Shown here: piece by piece, positions 1 to 11,032 of the stretch | How the letters are laid out: each line of letters starts with the position of its first letter | Numbering within the stretch: position 1 is the first letter of the stretch | Source of the DNA: Burkholderiaceae bacterium | GTDB lineage: Bacteria > Pseudomonadota > Gammaproteobacteria > Burkholderiales > Burkholderiaceae_A | Direction: 5' to 3' | Assembly: GCA_023261135.1 (NCBI GenBank) | Contig: JALRJP010000001.1 | Span: forward strand, 9,603 to 56,444 | Length of the DNA: 46,842 nt | Notes under the pieces: generated by a model | Databases searched by the model: none | The model's input: only the letters and a program-made list of their open reading frames with translations | Told to the model about the DNA's origin: nothing | Program-made: the position numbers and the translations under genes

Positions 1-1
1 A

Positions 2-2590
2 ATGCCGATTGAGATTCAAATTGAGAAGATGCATGGCAAGAGCTTGTCCACGCAAGAGGTGCAGTCCAAATCACGCGCCTATGCCCAAGAACAAATAGAG
101 CGGCAGAAAAAAGATTTCATTCGACTTGGTGTGCTTGGCCAGTGGGACCAGCCTTACAAAACCATGGACTTTAAGAACGAGGCCGATGAACTTCGTACGC
201 TAAAGACCATTGTTGAAAAAGGCTTCGTCTACCGTGGCCTGAAGCCAGTGAACTGGTGCTTCGACTGCGGCTCCGCACTTGCAGAGGCAGAGGTTGAATA
301 TGCAGACAAAACAGACCCAGCGGTCTATGTCAGCTTTGCTGCTACGCCACAGACAGTGAAAGCACTCGAAGCACTTATGGGCTATGCGATTCAAGGGCAG
401 GCGGTTGCCACTGTCATCTGGACAACAACGCCCTGGACCCTTCCTGCCAACCAGGCGCTTAATGTGCATCCCGAAGCTCTTATGGCACTGGTCAAACTTG
501 ACGAGGCCGTTCACCATGAGCACCCCACAAAACTTTTACTCATTGCCGAAGAACGTGTTGAGGCCTGCCTAGCCCAATGGTCAGTGACGGGTAGCATTGT
601 TGGTCGATGCCAGGGGCAGGCCCTGTCGGGACTGCGCTTTGAACACCCACTCTGGCAGGCCCATGCCGGTTATCAACGCGAGTCGGTCGTCATTCCAGCT
701 GGTTACGTTGGGCTTGACTCAGGCACCGGTGTGGTGCACTGTGCGCCGGCCTATGGCGTAGAAGACTTTCTTAGTTGGCGGGGGGCCGGACACGCCGACG
801 ACACCGTGATTAACCCAGTTATGGGCAATGGCCACTACGCAGAGAGCCTGCCTTTGTTTGCCAGCATGCTCATTTGGAAAGCCAACGCCGAGGTCATCAA
901 ACAGCTGACCAACTGCCAACGTCTCATCGCCTCCACCAATGACCGGCACAGCTACATGCATTGCTGGAGACACAAAACACCCATCATCTACAGAGCAACC
1001 AGCCAGTGGTTCGCAAGCATGGATAACCCGGTAGGTCAAAAGGGCAAGAGTCTTCGGGAACTCGCCATGCAAGGCGTAGAAGAAACACAGTTCTTCCCCT
1101 CGTGGGGGAAGGCGAGGCTTTCGGCCATGATCGCCAACCGCCCAGACTGGACGCTTTCGCGTCAGAGGCAGTGGGGTGTGCCCATGGCGTTTCTTGTGCA
1201 CAAAGAATCAGGCGCGCTGCACCCGCGTACGACGGAACTCCTTGAGGGGGTTGCCCAAGAGGTGGAGAAAGGCGGCATTGAGGCATGGCAGGCCCTCTCG
1301 GTTCAGAAACTCCTTCAAAGTCTTCCAGCCACCGAGTCAGACCCGCAACCGGCAAGCCATGCCAATGCCTACGAAAAAAATCGAGACACCCTCGACGTAT
1401 GGTTTGATTCAGGCACAACCCATGCCACTGTGCTGCGAGGCTCCCATGCCAGCGAGTCGAGCTTTCCTGCAGATCTTTATCTTGAAGGCAGTGATCAACA
1501 CAGAGGCTGGTTTCACTCGTCCCTACTAACAGGCTGCATGCTCGATGGCCACGCGCCCTATAAGGCTCTTCTTACCCATGGCTTTGTTGTTGACGGCCAG
1601 GGTCGCAAGATGTCCAAATCAATGGGCAATGTCATTGCGCCACAGAAAATCTCAGAGACTCTGGGCGCCGACATTCTTCGGCTTTGGGTCGCCACAACCG
1701 ACTATTCGGGCGAACTCTCAATTTCTGACGAAATTCTTAAACGCGTGGTGGAGTCTTACCGTCGCATACGCAACACCCTCACCTTTCTTCTCGGTAATTT
1801 AAACGACTTCAATCCAGAAACAGATGCGGTTGATACCAAAGCTCAGCTCGAGATTGATCAATATGCACTGGTTTTATGCGCCGAGATGCAAGCCGCTGTC
1901 ATGAAGGACTACGAAGCCTACAGCTTCCATCCGGTCATGTCGCGACTAACCCAATTTTGCTCAGAAGACCTTGGCGCTTTTTACCTAGACATTCTGAAAG
2001 ACAGGCTTTACACCTGCCCTGTAGCAAGTCATGCACGACGCTCGGCTCAGACAAGCCTATGGCACATTAGCAACGCACTGATTCGGCTCATGGCCCCCGT
2101 GCTCTCATTCACGGCCCAAGAGGCCTGGCAGGCGTTTCGCCGCCACGATACCGAGGCAATGGTTTTTGCCGAGCAGTCAGCAAGGCTTCCTGAGCCCCTT
2201 GAGTCCGAGCAGCTCAGCAAGAAATGGGGCCTTATTCGTAAAGCGCGTGCGGAGGTTATGAAGGCCATTGAGAAGTCACGCGAGTCGGGGCACGTAGGAT
2301 CGTCTCTACAGGCATCTGTGACGATCAAGGCAGGCGGTGAAACCGCTCAGGCTTTACTCAGCCTGGGTGAGGATCTAAGGTTTGTCATGATCACTTCCCA
2401 GGCGAGTCTGGACGTTCTTAACACGAGTACCGAGGGAATTGACATTGACGTCTCGGCCATGAACGCTCCCAAGTGCGCGCGCTGCTGGCATTTCAGAGAC
2501 GATGTAGGCGCCCTACCCGACCATCCGCTTTTGTGCGGTCGCTGTCATTCGAACCTTTTTGGCCAAGGAGAAAAACGATTCGCAGCCTAA
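2..2590 (+). CDS. ileS: Isoleucyl-tRNA synthetase, 5'-truncated by window edge
   Basis: KMSKSMGN class I synthetase motif; C-terminal zinc-binding [12 protein letters not shown]...LCGRCHSNL; no start inside window. Confidence 0.97.
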   Translation: MPIEIQIEKMHGKSLSTQEVQSKSRAYAQEQIERQKKDFIRLGVLGQWDQPYKTMDFKNEADELRTLKTIVEKGFVYRGLKPVNWCFDCGSALAEAEVEYADKTDPAVYVSFAATPQTVKALEALMGYAIQGQAVATVIWTTTPWTLPANQALNVHPEALMALVKLDEAVHHEHPTKLLLIAEERVEACLAQWSVTGSIVGRCQGQALSGLRFEHPLWQAHAGYQRESVVIPAGYVGLDSGTGVVHCAPAYGVEDFLSWRGAGHADDTVINPVMGNGHYAESLPLFASMLIWKANAEVIKQLTNCQRLIASTNDRHSYMHCWRHKTPIIYRATSQWFASMDNPVGQKGKSLRELAMQGVEETQFFPSWGKARLSAMIANRPDWTLSRQRQWGVPMAFLVHKESGALHPRTTELLEGVAQEVEKGGIEAWQALSVQKLLQSLPATESDPQPASHANAYEKNRDTLDVWFDSGTTHATVLRGSHASESSFPADLYLEGSDQHRGWFHSSLLTGCMLDGHAPYKALLTHGFVVDGQGRKMSKSMGNVIAPQKISETLGADILRLWVATTDYSGELSISDEILKRVVESYRRIRNTLTFLLGNLNDFNPETDAVDTKAQLEIDQYALVLCAEMQAAVMKDYEAYSFHPVMSRLTQFCSEDLGAFYLDILKDRLYTCPVASHARRSAQTSLWHISNALIRLMAPVLSFTAQEAWQAFRRHDTEAMVFAEQSARLPEPLESEQLSKKWGLIRKARAEVMKAIEKSRESGHVGSSLQASVTIKAGGETAQALLSLGEDLRFVMITSQASLDVLNTSTEGIDIDVSAMNAPKCARCWHFRDDVGALPDHPLLCGRCHSNLFGQGEKRFAA

Positions 2591-3087
2591 GGCCGTGGAT
2601 TTTCTTTGTTGTAGGTCTGCTGATTATCGATCAGCTTACAAAGCTTGCAACCCTAGAGTTATTAGGCTTCGGAGGTCGTGTCGAAGTTACGAGCTTTTTT
2701 AATTTTGTTCATGTTCGCAACCCCGGCGCGGCCTTTAGTTTTCTTGCCGATGCAGCGGGCTGGCAACGTTGGTTTTTCTCGGGGCTTGCAGTCGTTATTT
2801 CGGCCTGGCTTGGATTTATGATTCTTCAGTCACCTCATGACAGACTTTTTTGCACAGCTGCAAGCCTCATGATGTCGGGAGCACTAGGCAATCTTATTGA
2901 TCGACTCATCCATGGCGAGGTCATTGACTTTCTTGATTTTCACTGGGCGGGCTGGCACTGGCCCGCGTTTAACATTGCAGACTCCGCTATTACCTTGGGG
3001 GCAGCATTGTTTATTTGGGTGGAATTTCTTCGCTATCGCCAGTCCAAGTCCAAGCTGAAAGACCATGAACAGCCCCCTCAACCCTAG
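2578..3087 (+). CDS. lspA: Lipoprotein signal peptidase II; start placed at ATT 2578 (non-canonical)
   Basis: LIIDQLTK...[10 protein letters not shown]...NLIDRL...VIDF...FNIADSAI motifs; AAGGAG (2565-2570) 7 nt before ATT; follows ileS. Confidence 0.92.
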   Translation: MRSLRPWIFFVVGLLIIDQLTKLATLELLGFGGRVEVTSFFNFVHVRNPGAAFSFLADAAGWQRWFFSGLAVVISAWLGFMILQSPHDRLFCTAASLMMSGALGNLIDRLIHGEVIDFLDFHWAGWHWPAFNIADSAITLGAALFIWVEFLRYRQSKSKLKDHEQPPQP

Positions 3088-4363
3088 ACCAAGCCACCAT
3101 GTCGTCCTTGGGGTTACGGGCGGCGTCGCCGCCTATAAATCCTGCGAACTTGTACGCCTTCTGCGTAAGCAGGCTGTCAGTGTGCAGGTGGTCATGACAG
3201 AGTCTGCTCAACGTTTTATTGGTCGAGCTAGTTTTCAAGCGCTCTCGGGACGACCGGTCTTCACCGATGTCTGGGACGCGAGCATTGACAACCAAATGCC
3301 GCATATCGAGCTCTCGCGTGAGGCCAGCTGTATTTTAGTAGCACCTGCAACCGCGGACTTCCTTGCGCGCCTTACCCAAGGGCGGTCAAACGACCTTCTT
3401 ACGAGCCTTTGCCTTGCAAGAGAAATTCCCTTAGCTGTTGCACCTGCAATGAATCGTCAAATGTGGCAAAACCCAGCAACCCAGGCAAATATCGCGCTCT
3501 TGAAGGCGCGCGGGATCTGCATTTGGGGACCGAGCGAAGGCGAGCAGGCCTGCGGGGAGACTGGCGACGGACGTATGCTTGAACCCACCGCACTTACTCA
3601 AGAGCTCAATCGGCTTCTTCGGGCGCAGCTGAAAGACACGTCCAGGCAACAGCGTATTCCCTTGCGCGGGCTACTCGCCGAGCGCCATGTCGTCATTACT
3701 GCAGGACCAACCTTTGAACCCATCGACCCTGTTCGAGGCATTACGAATCGATCCTCCGGCCAAATGGGCTTTGCTCTTGCACAGGCTGCCAAGGAAGCAG
3801 GGGCTCGGGTGACACTCATTGCTGGCCCCGTGCAACTTTCAACGCCCGAGGGCTGCCAGCGTATCGATGTCGTGACCGCTTTAGATATGCAAGCTGCGGT
3901 GGACTCTGCCTTGGAGCATGCAGGGCCCGAGGCTGTTTTTATTGGTGTGGCAGCAGTCGCAGACTGGCGTCCCAAGACATCCAACAGCCTAAAGCTTAAA
4001 AAAGAAGCCCAGGCCAGTCTGTCTGAAATTGCCTGGGTCGAGAACCCGGATATTCTGGCGGGCGTGGCGAGACGCCCGACCCGACAACGCCCCTACACCG
4101 TTGGCTTTGCAGCAGAGACCGGTAGTCAAAAAGACTTGGAAGACATCCTGCCCAGAAAGGCTCTACGCAAGGCCGTGGATCTTTTAGTAGGAAACCTTGT
4201 GCACGAGAGTCTTGGTGGGCAAGAGGCTCAACTGACAGTACTGGATACAAGGCAGGTCTCCGGCCCGAGCCAGGGCTTTATTCAACTGCCGAGTCAATCA
4301 AAACAGCAGCAGGCGGAGCTGCTGATTCAGCTTATTGCCGATCGACTGCCCGCTCAGCCCTAA
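3065..4363 (+). CDS. coaBC: Bifunctional phosphopantothenoylcysteine decarboxylase/phosphopantothenate-cysteine ligase
   Basis: GVTGGVAAYKSCELVRLL, APAMNRQMW, ITAGPTFEPIDPVRGITNRSSGQMG motifs. Confidence 0.96.
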   Translation: MNSPLNPRPSHHVVLGVTGGVAAYKSCELVRLLRKQAVSVQVVMTESAQRFIGRASFQALSGRPVFTDVWDASIDNQMPHIELSREASCILVAPATADFLARLTQGRSNDLLTSLCLAREIPLAVAPAMNRQMWQNPATQANIALLKARGICIWGPSEGEQACGETGDGRMLEPTALTQELNRLLRAQLKDTSRQQRIPLRGLLAERHVVITAGPTFEPIDPVRGITNRSSGQMGFALAQAAKEAGARVTLIAGPVQLSTPEGCQRIDVVTALDMQAAVDSALEHAGPEAVFIGVAAVADWRPKTSNSLKLKKEAQASLSEIAWVENPDILAGVARRPTRQRPYTVGFAAETGSQKDLEDILPRKALRKAVDLLVGNLVHESLGGQEAQLTVLDTRQVSGPSQGFIQLPSQSKQQQAELLIQLIADRLPAQP

Positions 4364-4395
4364 AGAGAAGAATAGCAGCCTTACTTGATGCCGGA

Positions 4396-4842
4396 CTAAC
4401 GTCCTGTGCTACCGAAGCCTCCCTCAGCGCGCTCCGTCGTCTCAAAAGCGTCGACAAGATCAAAACGAACCTGAGCAACCGGCACAATCACAAGCTGGGC
4501 GAGCCTTTCCATAGGGTTCAAAACGAACTCGCTATCTCCACGGTTCCAGGCTGAGACCATTAAGGGCCCCTGGTAATCGGAATCAATCAACCCAACAAGG
4601 TTCCCCAGGACAATTCCATGTTTATGGCCAAGACCACTTCGCGGCAGAATAAGTCCAGCATAGGCTGGATCTTCTATGTAAAGAGATAGCCCCGTTGAAA
4701 TGAGCGCGGTTTGCCCAGGAGCAAGCCTGAGCGGCGCGTCGATAACCGCACGCAGGTCGAAGCCGGCCGAGCCAGCTGTTGCGTAGGCGGGCAGATTCTC
4801 TCGTACACGCTCATCGAGCACCCGAAGCTTGACAGTATTCAT
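4396..4842 (-). CDS. dut: dUTP diphosphatase
   Basis: [38 protein letters not shown] dUTPase motifs. Confidence 0.97.
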   Translation of the reverse strand: MNTVKLRVLDERVRENLPAYATAGSAGFDLRAVIDAPLRLAPGQTALISTGLSLYIEDPAYAGLILPRSGLGHKHGIVLGNLVGLIDSDYQGPLMVSAWNRGDSEFVLNPMERLAQLVIVPVAQVRFDLVDAFETTERAEGGFGSTGR

Positions 4843-5789
4843 GCCAGTTCTCCAAATAAAGCACGCAGCCTATCGCCATCACGCTTAAAAACTCGAATAC
4901 CCTCAGCCAACTTCTCGCAGGCCATTGCATCTTCGTTAACCTGCAAACGAAAACTAGGCTCATCAAAGCAAGGTGCCTCAGACGGAGTCTTCGTCAAAGT
5001 GTTTAGGTCTCGAGACGGCAGTGCGGGTGTCAGCGGCTGCTGAAGCTCTTGATTCATTAAGCCCTCGAGCAACTCTGGGCTTACCGTAAGAAGGTCGCAG
5101 CCTGCCAGCGCTAATACCTGCTCCACCGAGCGAAAACTCGCACCCATAACCTCGGTCCCATAGCCACGCTCAGCGAAACAGCTGTAGATGGCTCTTACCG
5201 ACTGAACGCCTGGGTCGTCCTCTACGCGATCCCAGCTTACTCCTCGTGCCTTATGCCAATCAGTAATACGGCCAACAAAGGGGGAAATAAGGGTTACACC
5301 CGCATCTGCGCAGGCCATAGCCTGTGGCATTGAAAACAATAAGGTGAGGTTACAGGCAATACCACGACGCTCTAGGACTTCGGCAGCGCGAATACCCTCC
5401 CAGGTTGCTGCAATTTTTATAAGCACGCGAGAGGGACTAATTCCGTGCCGAGAATACAACTGAAGAATGTCATCGGCCTGCGCAATCGTGGCCTCTGTAT
5501 TAAACGACTGCGCAGCATCGACTTCTGTTGAGACACGGCCTGGAATAATGGCAAGAATTTCGAGCCCAAACCGCACCACAAGCCTGAGCAGTTGAACATC
5601 TAGAGATTCACCACGCGACTGCTGCAACACCTGCCTTACGAGCGGCCTGTACTGACTCGACTCGACGGCCTTGAGAATGAGACTAGGGTTGGTCGTGGCG
5701 TCAATCGGCTGAAACCTGCGCATCAGCTCAAAACTACCGGTGTCCGCAACAACGCGTGTGTGGCGCTTTAATTCGTCAAGGGCATTCAT
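4839..5789 (-). CDS. tal: Transaldolase
   Basis: [41 protein letters not shown]; 316 aa; ATGA overlap with dut. Confidence 0.95.
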   Translation of the reverse strand: MNALDELKRHTRVVADTGSFELMRRFQPIDATTNPSLILKAVESSQYRPLVRQVLQQSRGESLDVQLLRLVVRFGLEILAIIPGRVSTEVDAAQSFNTEATIAQADDILQLYSRHGISPSRVLIKIAATWEGIRAAEVLERRGIACNLTLLFSMPQAMACADAGVTLISPFVGRITDWHKARGVSWDRVEDDPGVQSVRAIYSCFAERGYGTEVMGASFRSVEQVLALAGCDLLTVSPELLEGLMNQELQQPLTPALPSRDLNTLTKTPSEAPCFDEPSFRLQVNEDAMACEKLAEGIRVFKRDGDRLRALFGELA

Positions 5790-5795
5790 AGAAAA

Positions 5796-5826
5796 CGGGC
5801 ATGATTGAAAAGATCAATCATGCCCG
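5796..5826 (-). terminator. Perfect 12-bp stem hairpin CGGGCATGATTG/CAATCATGCCCG followed on the minus strand by GTTTTC
   Basis: Direct inverted repeat, 7-nt loop, between fccB stop and tal start. Confidence 0.75.
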
Positions 5827-5867
5827 AAATCAGCAGGCTCTTCCGCCTGCAATTTAAAGCGAGGCGT

Positions 5868-7178
5868 TTAGGTGAGCATGTCGGCCCAAATATTTCGGGC
5901 CCAGCTTAACGCATACTTGCCCTCGAGCTCATTCGGTGTGGGACTTAACCCGCCAGCATCCTTATTTACTTTCACAACAGTCTTCTTGGCAGGATCGTAG
6001 TTATAGACAGCAGCCACGTGCACTACGCTCTTTTCGTCTACAAAACTGTAGCAAGTATTGGCAAGCATGTGGGGCTGAGGTGTTCGGCCGTTCATCAGCT
6101 CAACAATGGCCGCAGCGACCATCTTTCCGTGCTGGTTGGCCATATGCCCCGATTTGGGCATACCTGCTGCTGCAGAGGTTGCATCACCCAGCACGTGCAC
6201 ATTCTTGTGGACCTGGGACTCCAGGGTGAGCCAGTCAACACCAGCCCAAAGATTATTAACATTCACCAGGCCGGCGGCGTAAGCAATTTGACCCGCTTTT
6301 TGTTGAGGGATGACGTTTAAGACATCGCCCTTAATGCGGTCACCCACCTCGGTAATAAGCGTCTTATTACGCAGGTCGAGTTCGGTGACATTCATATTGG
6401 GAACATACTCCACCAGTCCGGGGTAAAGGTCTTTCCAGGCCTTGGAGAAGAGGGCACCCTTCGATACGATTTTCTCGTTGCTGTCGAGCACGAGCACCTT
6501 ACTCTTTGGCTTCTCACGCTTGAAGTAGTTTGCGACCTGACAGACTCGCTCGTAGGGCCCAGGGGGGCAGCGATACGGCCCCTTGGGAACCGACAGAATG
6601 TATGTGCCTCCGTTTGGCATAGCCTCAAGCTGGGCACGCAGCGCAACCGTTTGTGGGCCTGCTTTCCAGGAATGCAAGACAACCTTTTGCGCCTCTGCAT
6701 TCAGCCCCGCGATGGTTTCAAACCGGAAATCAATGCCAGGAGACACCACCAGTCGGTCGTATGAAATGGAGGCGCCCTTGGCGGTCATAACGACCTTTTT
6801 AACAGGATCAATTTGCGTGACTTCGTCGTAGACCATTTTGATGCCACGGCGCTCGAGGCCCTCGTAGCTACGTGTGATCTCATTCATTTTCCGCACGCCA
6901 CCAATAACAAGGTTCGAGATGGGGCACGAATAGAACTCTTTTTGACGCTCGATAAGCGTGACCTCAATGGCACCGTCGCTCCACATATTGAGATACTTGG
7001 CCGCTGTGGCACCACCAAACCCACCGCCAACTACCACAACACGGCCAAGCTTTTTACCGCCAGACCCCGCCATGCCGCCAGAAGTAGCACAGCCCGAAAG
7101 ACCTACAGTTGAGGCGACAGCAGCGGCACCCAGGCCTGCCTTAAGTACGCCACGACGATTGACTTTTTGATTGCTCAT
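5868..7178 (-). CDS. fccB: Flavocytochrome c sulfide dehydrogenase-type flavoprotein (FccB/SoxF-like)
   Basis: Tat motif NRRGVLKAG; GRVVVVGGGFGGATAAKYL FAD-binding; EFYSCPISNLVIGG; adjacent cytochrome c. Confidence 0.88.
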   Translation of the reverse strand: MSNQKVNRRGVLKAGLGAAAVASTVGLSGCATSGGMAGSGGKKLGRVVVVGGGFGGATAAKYLNMWSDGAIEVTLIERQKEFYSCPISNLVIGGVRKMNEITRSYEGLERRGIKMVYDEVTQIDPVKKVVMTAKGASISYDRLVVSPGIDFRFETIAGLNAEAQKVVLHSWKAGPQTVALRAQLEAMPNGGTYILSVPKGPYRCPPGPYERVCQVANYFKREKPKSKVLVLDSNEKIVSKGALFSKAWKDLYPGLVEYVPNMNVTELDLRNKTLITEVGDRIKGDVLNVIPQQKAGQIAYAAGLVNVNNLWAGVDWLTLESQVHKNVHVLGDATSAAAGMPKSGHMANQHGKMVAAAIVELMNGRTPQPHMLANTCYSFVDEKSVVHVAAVYNYDPAKKTVVKVNKDAGGLSPTPNELEGKYALSWARNIWADMLT

Positions 7179-7264
7179 TGATGACTCCCTGAAATCATAT
7201 TTGGTATGCCCTAGCAGACCTTAAGACGCTGAAGCGTTGGCCGGCTGGGAACGGGACGAAAAAC

Positions 7265-7570
7265 CTAGCGCTTCTTGGACTGACCTGCGAAGAAATCGGC
7301 AAGCGCAGCAATCTGCTCGTCAGAGTAACCTTGAGACAGTTGGTGCATGATCGTCGCAGGTTTTTCTCCCGACTTGAAAGCCTTCATCACCGAAATAAAC
7401 TTGTCTCGATCGTAGCCAGCCAGGGACTCTATGCCGCCAGCACTATTGCCGTTCGTGCCATGGCAATTCGCACAATTGGCCGCAATGTATCGAGCCTGAG
7501 TTAAATTGGATGCCTGCGCAGTGGCCATGCCAGCCAGCAACAGAGCCGAGGCAAGAAAAACTTTTCTCAT
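7265..7570 (-). CDS. fccA: Monoheme cytochrome c, FccA-like subunit
   Basis: Signal peptide; CANCH heme motif; immediately upstream of the FCSD flavoprotein. Confidence 0.8.
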   Translation of the reverse strand: MRKVFLASALLLAGMATAQASNLTQARYIAANCANCHGTNGNSAGGIESLAGYDRDKFISVMKAFKSGEKPATIMHQLSQGYSDEQIAALADFFAGQSKKR

Positions 7571-7793
7571 GATTCCTCCTAAAGTGAAAACTAACGAAAC
7601 TAGACAAAATTTTTATAGTTGTGCACCCAATGTAACAGGCGCCTACGACGATTTCCACCATATTTGGCTAAGTGTATACGGCGTTTACAAGGGGCAGACC
7701 CAGTGTAAACCCTAGTGGCATTGAGGCCCGCCTAAAGAAAAAAGCCGCCCTTCAAAAGAATAAGCCTTCGAAAGGCCAAGAACGAGCTAAGGG

Positions 7794-10169
7794 CTAAACC
7801 TCAGCAGGCTCCTTGCGCTTCGTGCGTGACTTACCATTGCCCGCAGATCGGCCCACAGCAGGCTTTCGAGCAGGCTTATCCCCCTCGAAGAAGAGTTCAA
7901 CCGTCTCGCCGTCCTCGGCGAGCTCGATATCCACTCGACCACCGTTAACCAAACGACCAAATAGCAGTTCATCAGCGAGAGCACGACGAATCTTGTCCTG
8001 AATAACACGTTGCATGGGACGCGCGCCCATCGCAGGGTCAAAGCCCTGTTTTGCCAGGAACCGACGAAGCGATTCCGAGAATGCGACGTCCACTTTCTTC
8101 TCTTGCAACTGCGACTCGAGTTCAATAAGGAATTTGTCAACCACTCGAAGAATGATCTCTTCATCAAGCGCTTTAAAAGAAACAATGGCATCGAGCCTGT
8201 TCCGAAACTCGGGTGTGAAAACCCGCTTAATTTCCTGCATTTCATCGCCCGCCTCGCGAGAGTTGCTAAAGCCAATTACGCGCTTGTTAAGCATCTCGGC
8301 ACCGGCGTTCGTGGTCATGATGATGATGATGTTGCGGAAGTCCGCCTTGCGACCGTTGTTATCGGTCAAGGTGCCGTGATCCATGACCTGTAACAATATG
8401 TTGAAGACATCCGGGTGTGCCTTCTCGATCTCATCGAGCAGCAAGACAGCATGCGGCTTTTTGGTAATTGCCTCGGTGAGCAGCCCGCCTTGATCAAAGC
8501 CCACGTATCCGGGAGGAGCGCCAATAAGCCGACTTACCGCATGACGCTCCATGTATTCGGACATATCAAAACGAATGAGCTCGATACCCAAAAGGTAGGC
8601 CAATTGACGAGCCACTTCTGTTTTGCCAACACCCGTAGGACCGCTAAATAGAAATGAGCCAATAGGCTTCTCGGGCTTACCCAGTCCCGAGCGAGCCATC
8701 TTAATTGCCGCTGCAAGCGCATCAATCGCCGCGTCTTGACCAAAGACAACATTCTTTAAGTTGCGGTCAAGCTTGGCAAGAACCTGACGGTCGTCGGTAT
8801 TGACCGTCTGAGGCGGAATGCGAGCAATTTTAGAGACGATCTCCTCAATTTCAGCCTTACCGATCGTGCGCTTCTGTTTACTCTTTGGCAAGATTCGCTG
8901 AGCCGCGCCAGCCTCATCAATAACGTCAATGGCCTTGTCAGGCAGGTGACGATCATTAATGTAGCGTGCCGACAACTCTGCGGCTGCCGTAAGTGCCCCT
9001 GCCTGATAGCGAACACCATGATGCTCTTCAAACCTAGTCTTAAGGCCTTTCAGGATCTGAATGGTCTGATCAACCGAAGGCTCATCCACATCGATTTTCT
9101 GGAAGCGTCTCGACAAGGCATGGTCTTTCTCAAAAATGCCCCTGTATTCCGTGTAGGTGGTCGCACCGACGCAACGCAAAGCGCCAGAAGACAATGACGG
9201 CTTGAGTAAATTACTGGCGTCCAAGGTGCCCCCCGATGCCGAGCCCGCGCCAATGAGGGTATGGATTTCGTCAATAAACAAAACCGCGTTTTTATCTGCC
9301 TTAAGCTGCTTAAGGACGGCTTTAAGCCTCTGCTCAAAGTCACCCCGGTATTTTGTGCCAGCTAACAACGCACCCATATCAAGGGAGTAGACAGTCGCGG
9401 ACTCCAAGACCTCGGGCACCAGGCCCTCGGTTATACGGAAGGCCAGGCCTTCGGCAATGGCTGTTTTACCGACCCCGGCCTCGCCAACCAGCAAGGGGTT
9501 GTTCTTACGGCGCCGACAGAGCACCTGAATCACTCGCTCGACCTCATGTTCCCGACCAATCAGAGGGTCGATCTTCCCGGACTTGGCGAGCTTATTTAAG
9601 TTCTGTGTGTACTGGTCAAGCGCAGAGGGCTGGCTCGAACTCGAAGAGCCAGAGTTCGAAGCCCCCGAATTGCCCGAGGTCTCGGCCTCGCCCGCCGCGG
9701 CGGCCTCCTCGGGCGGAGTCTGGGAAGGGGGGGCCTTAGTGATGCCATGGGCAATGAAATTGACAACATCAAGCCTGGTTACCCCCTGCTGATGCAGGTA
9801 GTAGACCGCATGGGAATCTTTCTCGCCAAAAATAGCAACAAGAACATTCGCGCCGGTGACCTCTTTTTTACCATTGGACGTGGACTGAACATGCATAATC
9901 GCCCGTTGAATAACCCGCTGAAAGCCAAGCGTGGGCTGGGTATCAACCTCTTCGGAGCCCTGGATAACGGGGGTATTCTCGGAGATGAAGCCGGTCAGGC
10001 TCTTTCTCAAAAGATCGAAATCAACGGCACAGGCCTTAAGAATTTCGGAGGCGGACGGGTTGTCGAGAAGGGCCAGCAACAGATGCTCAACGGTTATGAA
10101 TTCGTGCCTCTGCTGTCTTGCCTCGACAAAGGCCATGTGCAGACTAACTTCAAGTTCTTGAGAAATCAT
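7794..10169 (-). CDS. clpA: ATP-dependent Clp protease ATP-binding subunit ClpA
   Basis: Two AAA+ modules ([31 protein letters not shown]), Clp N-domain; start [14 protein letters not shown] with ATGA overlap to clpS. Confidence 0.96.
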   Translation of the reverse strand: MISQELEVSLHMAFVEARQQRHEFITVEHLLLALLDNPSASEILKACAVDFDLLRKSLTGFISENTPVIQGSEEVDTQPTLGFQRVIQRAIMHVQSTSNGKKEVTGANVLVAIFGEKDSHAVYYLHQQGVTRLDVVNFIAHGITKAPPSQTPPEEAAAAGEAETSGNSGASNSGSSSSSQPSALDQYTQNLNKLAKSGKIDPLIGREHEVERVIQVLCRRRKNNPLLVGEAGVGKTAIAEGLAFRITEGLVPEVLESATVYSLDMGALLAGTKYRGDFEQRLKAVLKQLKADKNAVLFIDEIHTLIGAGSASGGTLDASNLLKPSLSSGALRCVGATTYTEYRGIFEKDHALSRRFQKIDVDEPSVDQTIQILKGLKTRFEEHHGVRYQAGALTAAAELSARYINDRHLPDKAIDVIDEAGAAQRILPKSKQKRTIGKAEIEEIVSKIARIPPQTVNTDDRQVLAKLDRNLKNVVFGQDAAIDALAAAIKMARSGLGKPEKPIGSFLFSGPTGVGKTEVARQLAYLLGIELIRFDMSEYMERHAVSRLIGAPPGYVGFDQGGLLTEAITKKPHAVLLLDEIEKAHPDVFNILLQVMDHGTLTDNNGRKADFRNIIIIMTTNAGAEMLNKRVIGFSNSREAGDEMQEIKRVFTPEFRNRLDAIVSFKALDEEIILRVVDKFLIELESQLQEKKVDVAFSESLRRFLAKQGFDPAMGARPMQRVIQDKIRRALADELLFGRLVNGGRVDIELAEDGETVELFFEGDKPARKPAVGRSAGNGKSRTKRKEPAEV

Positions 10170-10492
10170 GCTTCCTCCATGGTGCACTGCAATGGATGCT
10201 GATGCATCCGAGAAAAACCATTAACCTGCTCGACCTTTGTCTCAGCCACCTCTTTGGGATACGTTCCACAGGCCCCTCGACCCTCGCGGTGTACTTTCAA
10301 CATCACTAGGGTGGCCTGATCTCGGCCCATTGAAAAGAATTTTTGCAGGACTATGACCACAAATTCCATCGGGGTGTAGTCATCATTCAACAAATAGACC
10401 GTGAATAAAGGAGGAGGCTTGACTTTCGCGGGGGCGCGTTCTAGCACCGGAAGGTCCGATTGATCGGGGATCAGAACAGGTTTTGATGCCAT
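10166..10492 (-). CDS. clpS: Clp protease adaptor ClpS; start set at [10 protein letters not shown] rather than the longest ORF
   Basis: [21 protein letters not shown]...[21 protein letters not shown]. Confidence 0.95.
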   Translation of the reverse strand: MASKPVLIPDQSDLPVLERAPAKVKPPPLFTVYLLNDDYTPMEFVVIVLQKFFSMGRDQATLVMLKVHREGRGACGTYPKEVAETKVEQVNGFSRMHQHPLQCTMEEA

Positions 10493-10736
10493 AGACGCGC
10501 TTGCCAGGTTTTCCCTAAGAATTAATCTGCAAAAACTTGATTTTAAAGCGTGAATAAGGTTGGACAAACCGCCTGCATTACCCTATATTAATAAGTGGTT
10601 TGTGGCTCGCATGCCTCAAAGGTACGGCGCAAGGCGCGCGAAGGCTGTTTGTATCGCTCGATATTGACAGGTTTCTGTCTGAAGTTGGCCTCTTGACGTG
10701 CGTTTTATTTGTTTTTTTGTGAGGTGTTTAGCAGTT

Positions 10737-10943
10737 ATGTCTACAGGTACAGTCAAGTGGTTCAACGATGCAAAGGGTTTTGGCTTCATTACTCCCGATG
10801 AAGGCGGAGAAGACGTATTCGCACATTTTTCAGCAATTCAAACGAATGGCTTTCGGTCACTGAAAGAAGGCCAAAAGGTTCAGTTTGATATTGTTCAGGG
10901 CCCCAAAGGAAAACAGGCCTCGAACATTGTGCCTCAGGGTTAA
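10737..10943 (+). CDS. Cold-shock domain protein
   Basis: [34 protein letters not shown]. Confidence 0.95.
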   Translation: MSTGTVKWFNDAKGFGFITPDEGGEDVFAHFSAIQTNGFRSLKEGQKVQFDIVQGPKGKQASNIVPQG

Positions 10944-10980
10944 GTTGTTGCTCTGACTACAAGGTCTTAAAAAATTTAAA

Positions 10981-11010
10981 CCCGACCGCCGCAAGGCCGT
11001 CGGGTTTTTT
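10981..11010 (+). terminator. Rho-independent terminator of the cold-shock gene, probably bidirectional with icd
   Basis: CCCGAC...GTCGGG stem followed by TTTTTT; A-rich upstream arm gives a T-rich tail on the minus strand. Confidence 0.85.
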
Positions 11011-11032
11011 ATTGTGAAGAGCCTTGTAACGA

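Noticed and set aside
719-1418. Antisense ORFs of 144-160 aa inside ileS
   Set aside because: Opposite strand of a strongly conserved gene, no recognisable domain; typical shadow ORFs
9353-9739. 128-aa Arg/Pro-rich plus-strand ORF
   Set aside because: Antisense of the low-complexity clpA linker and AAA+ region; composition artefact
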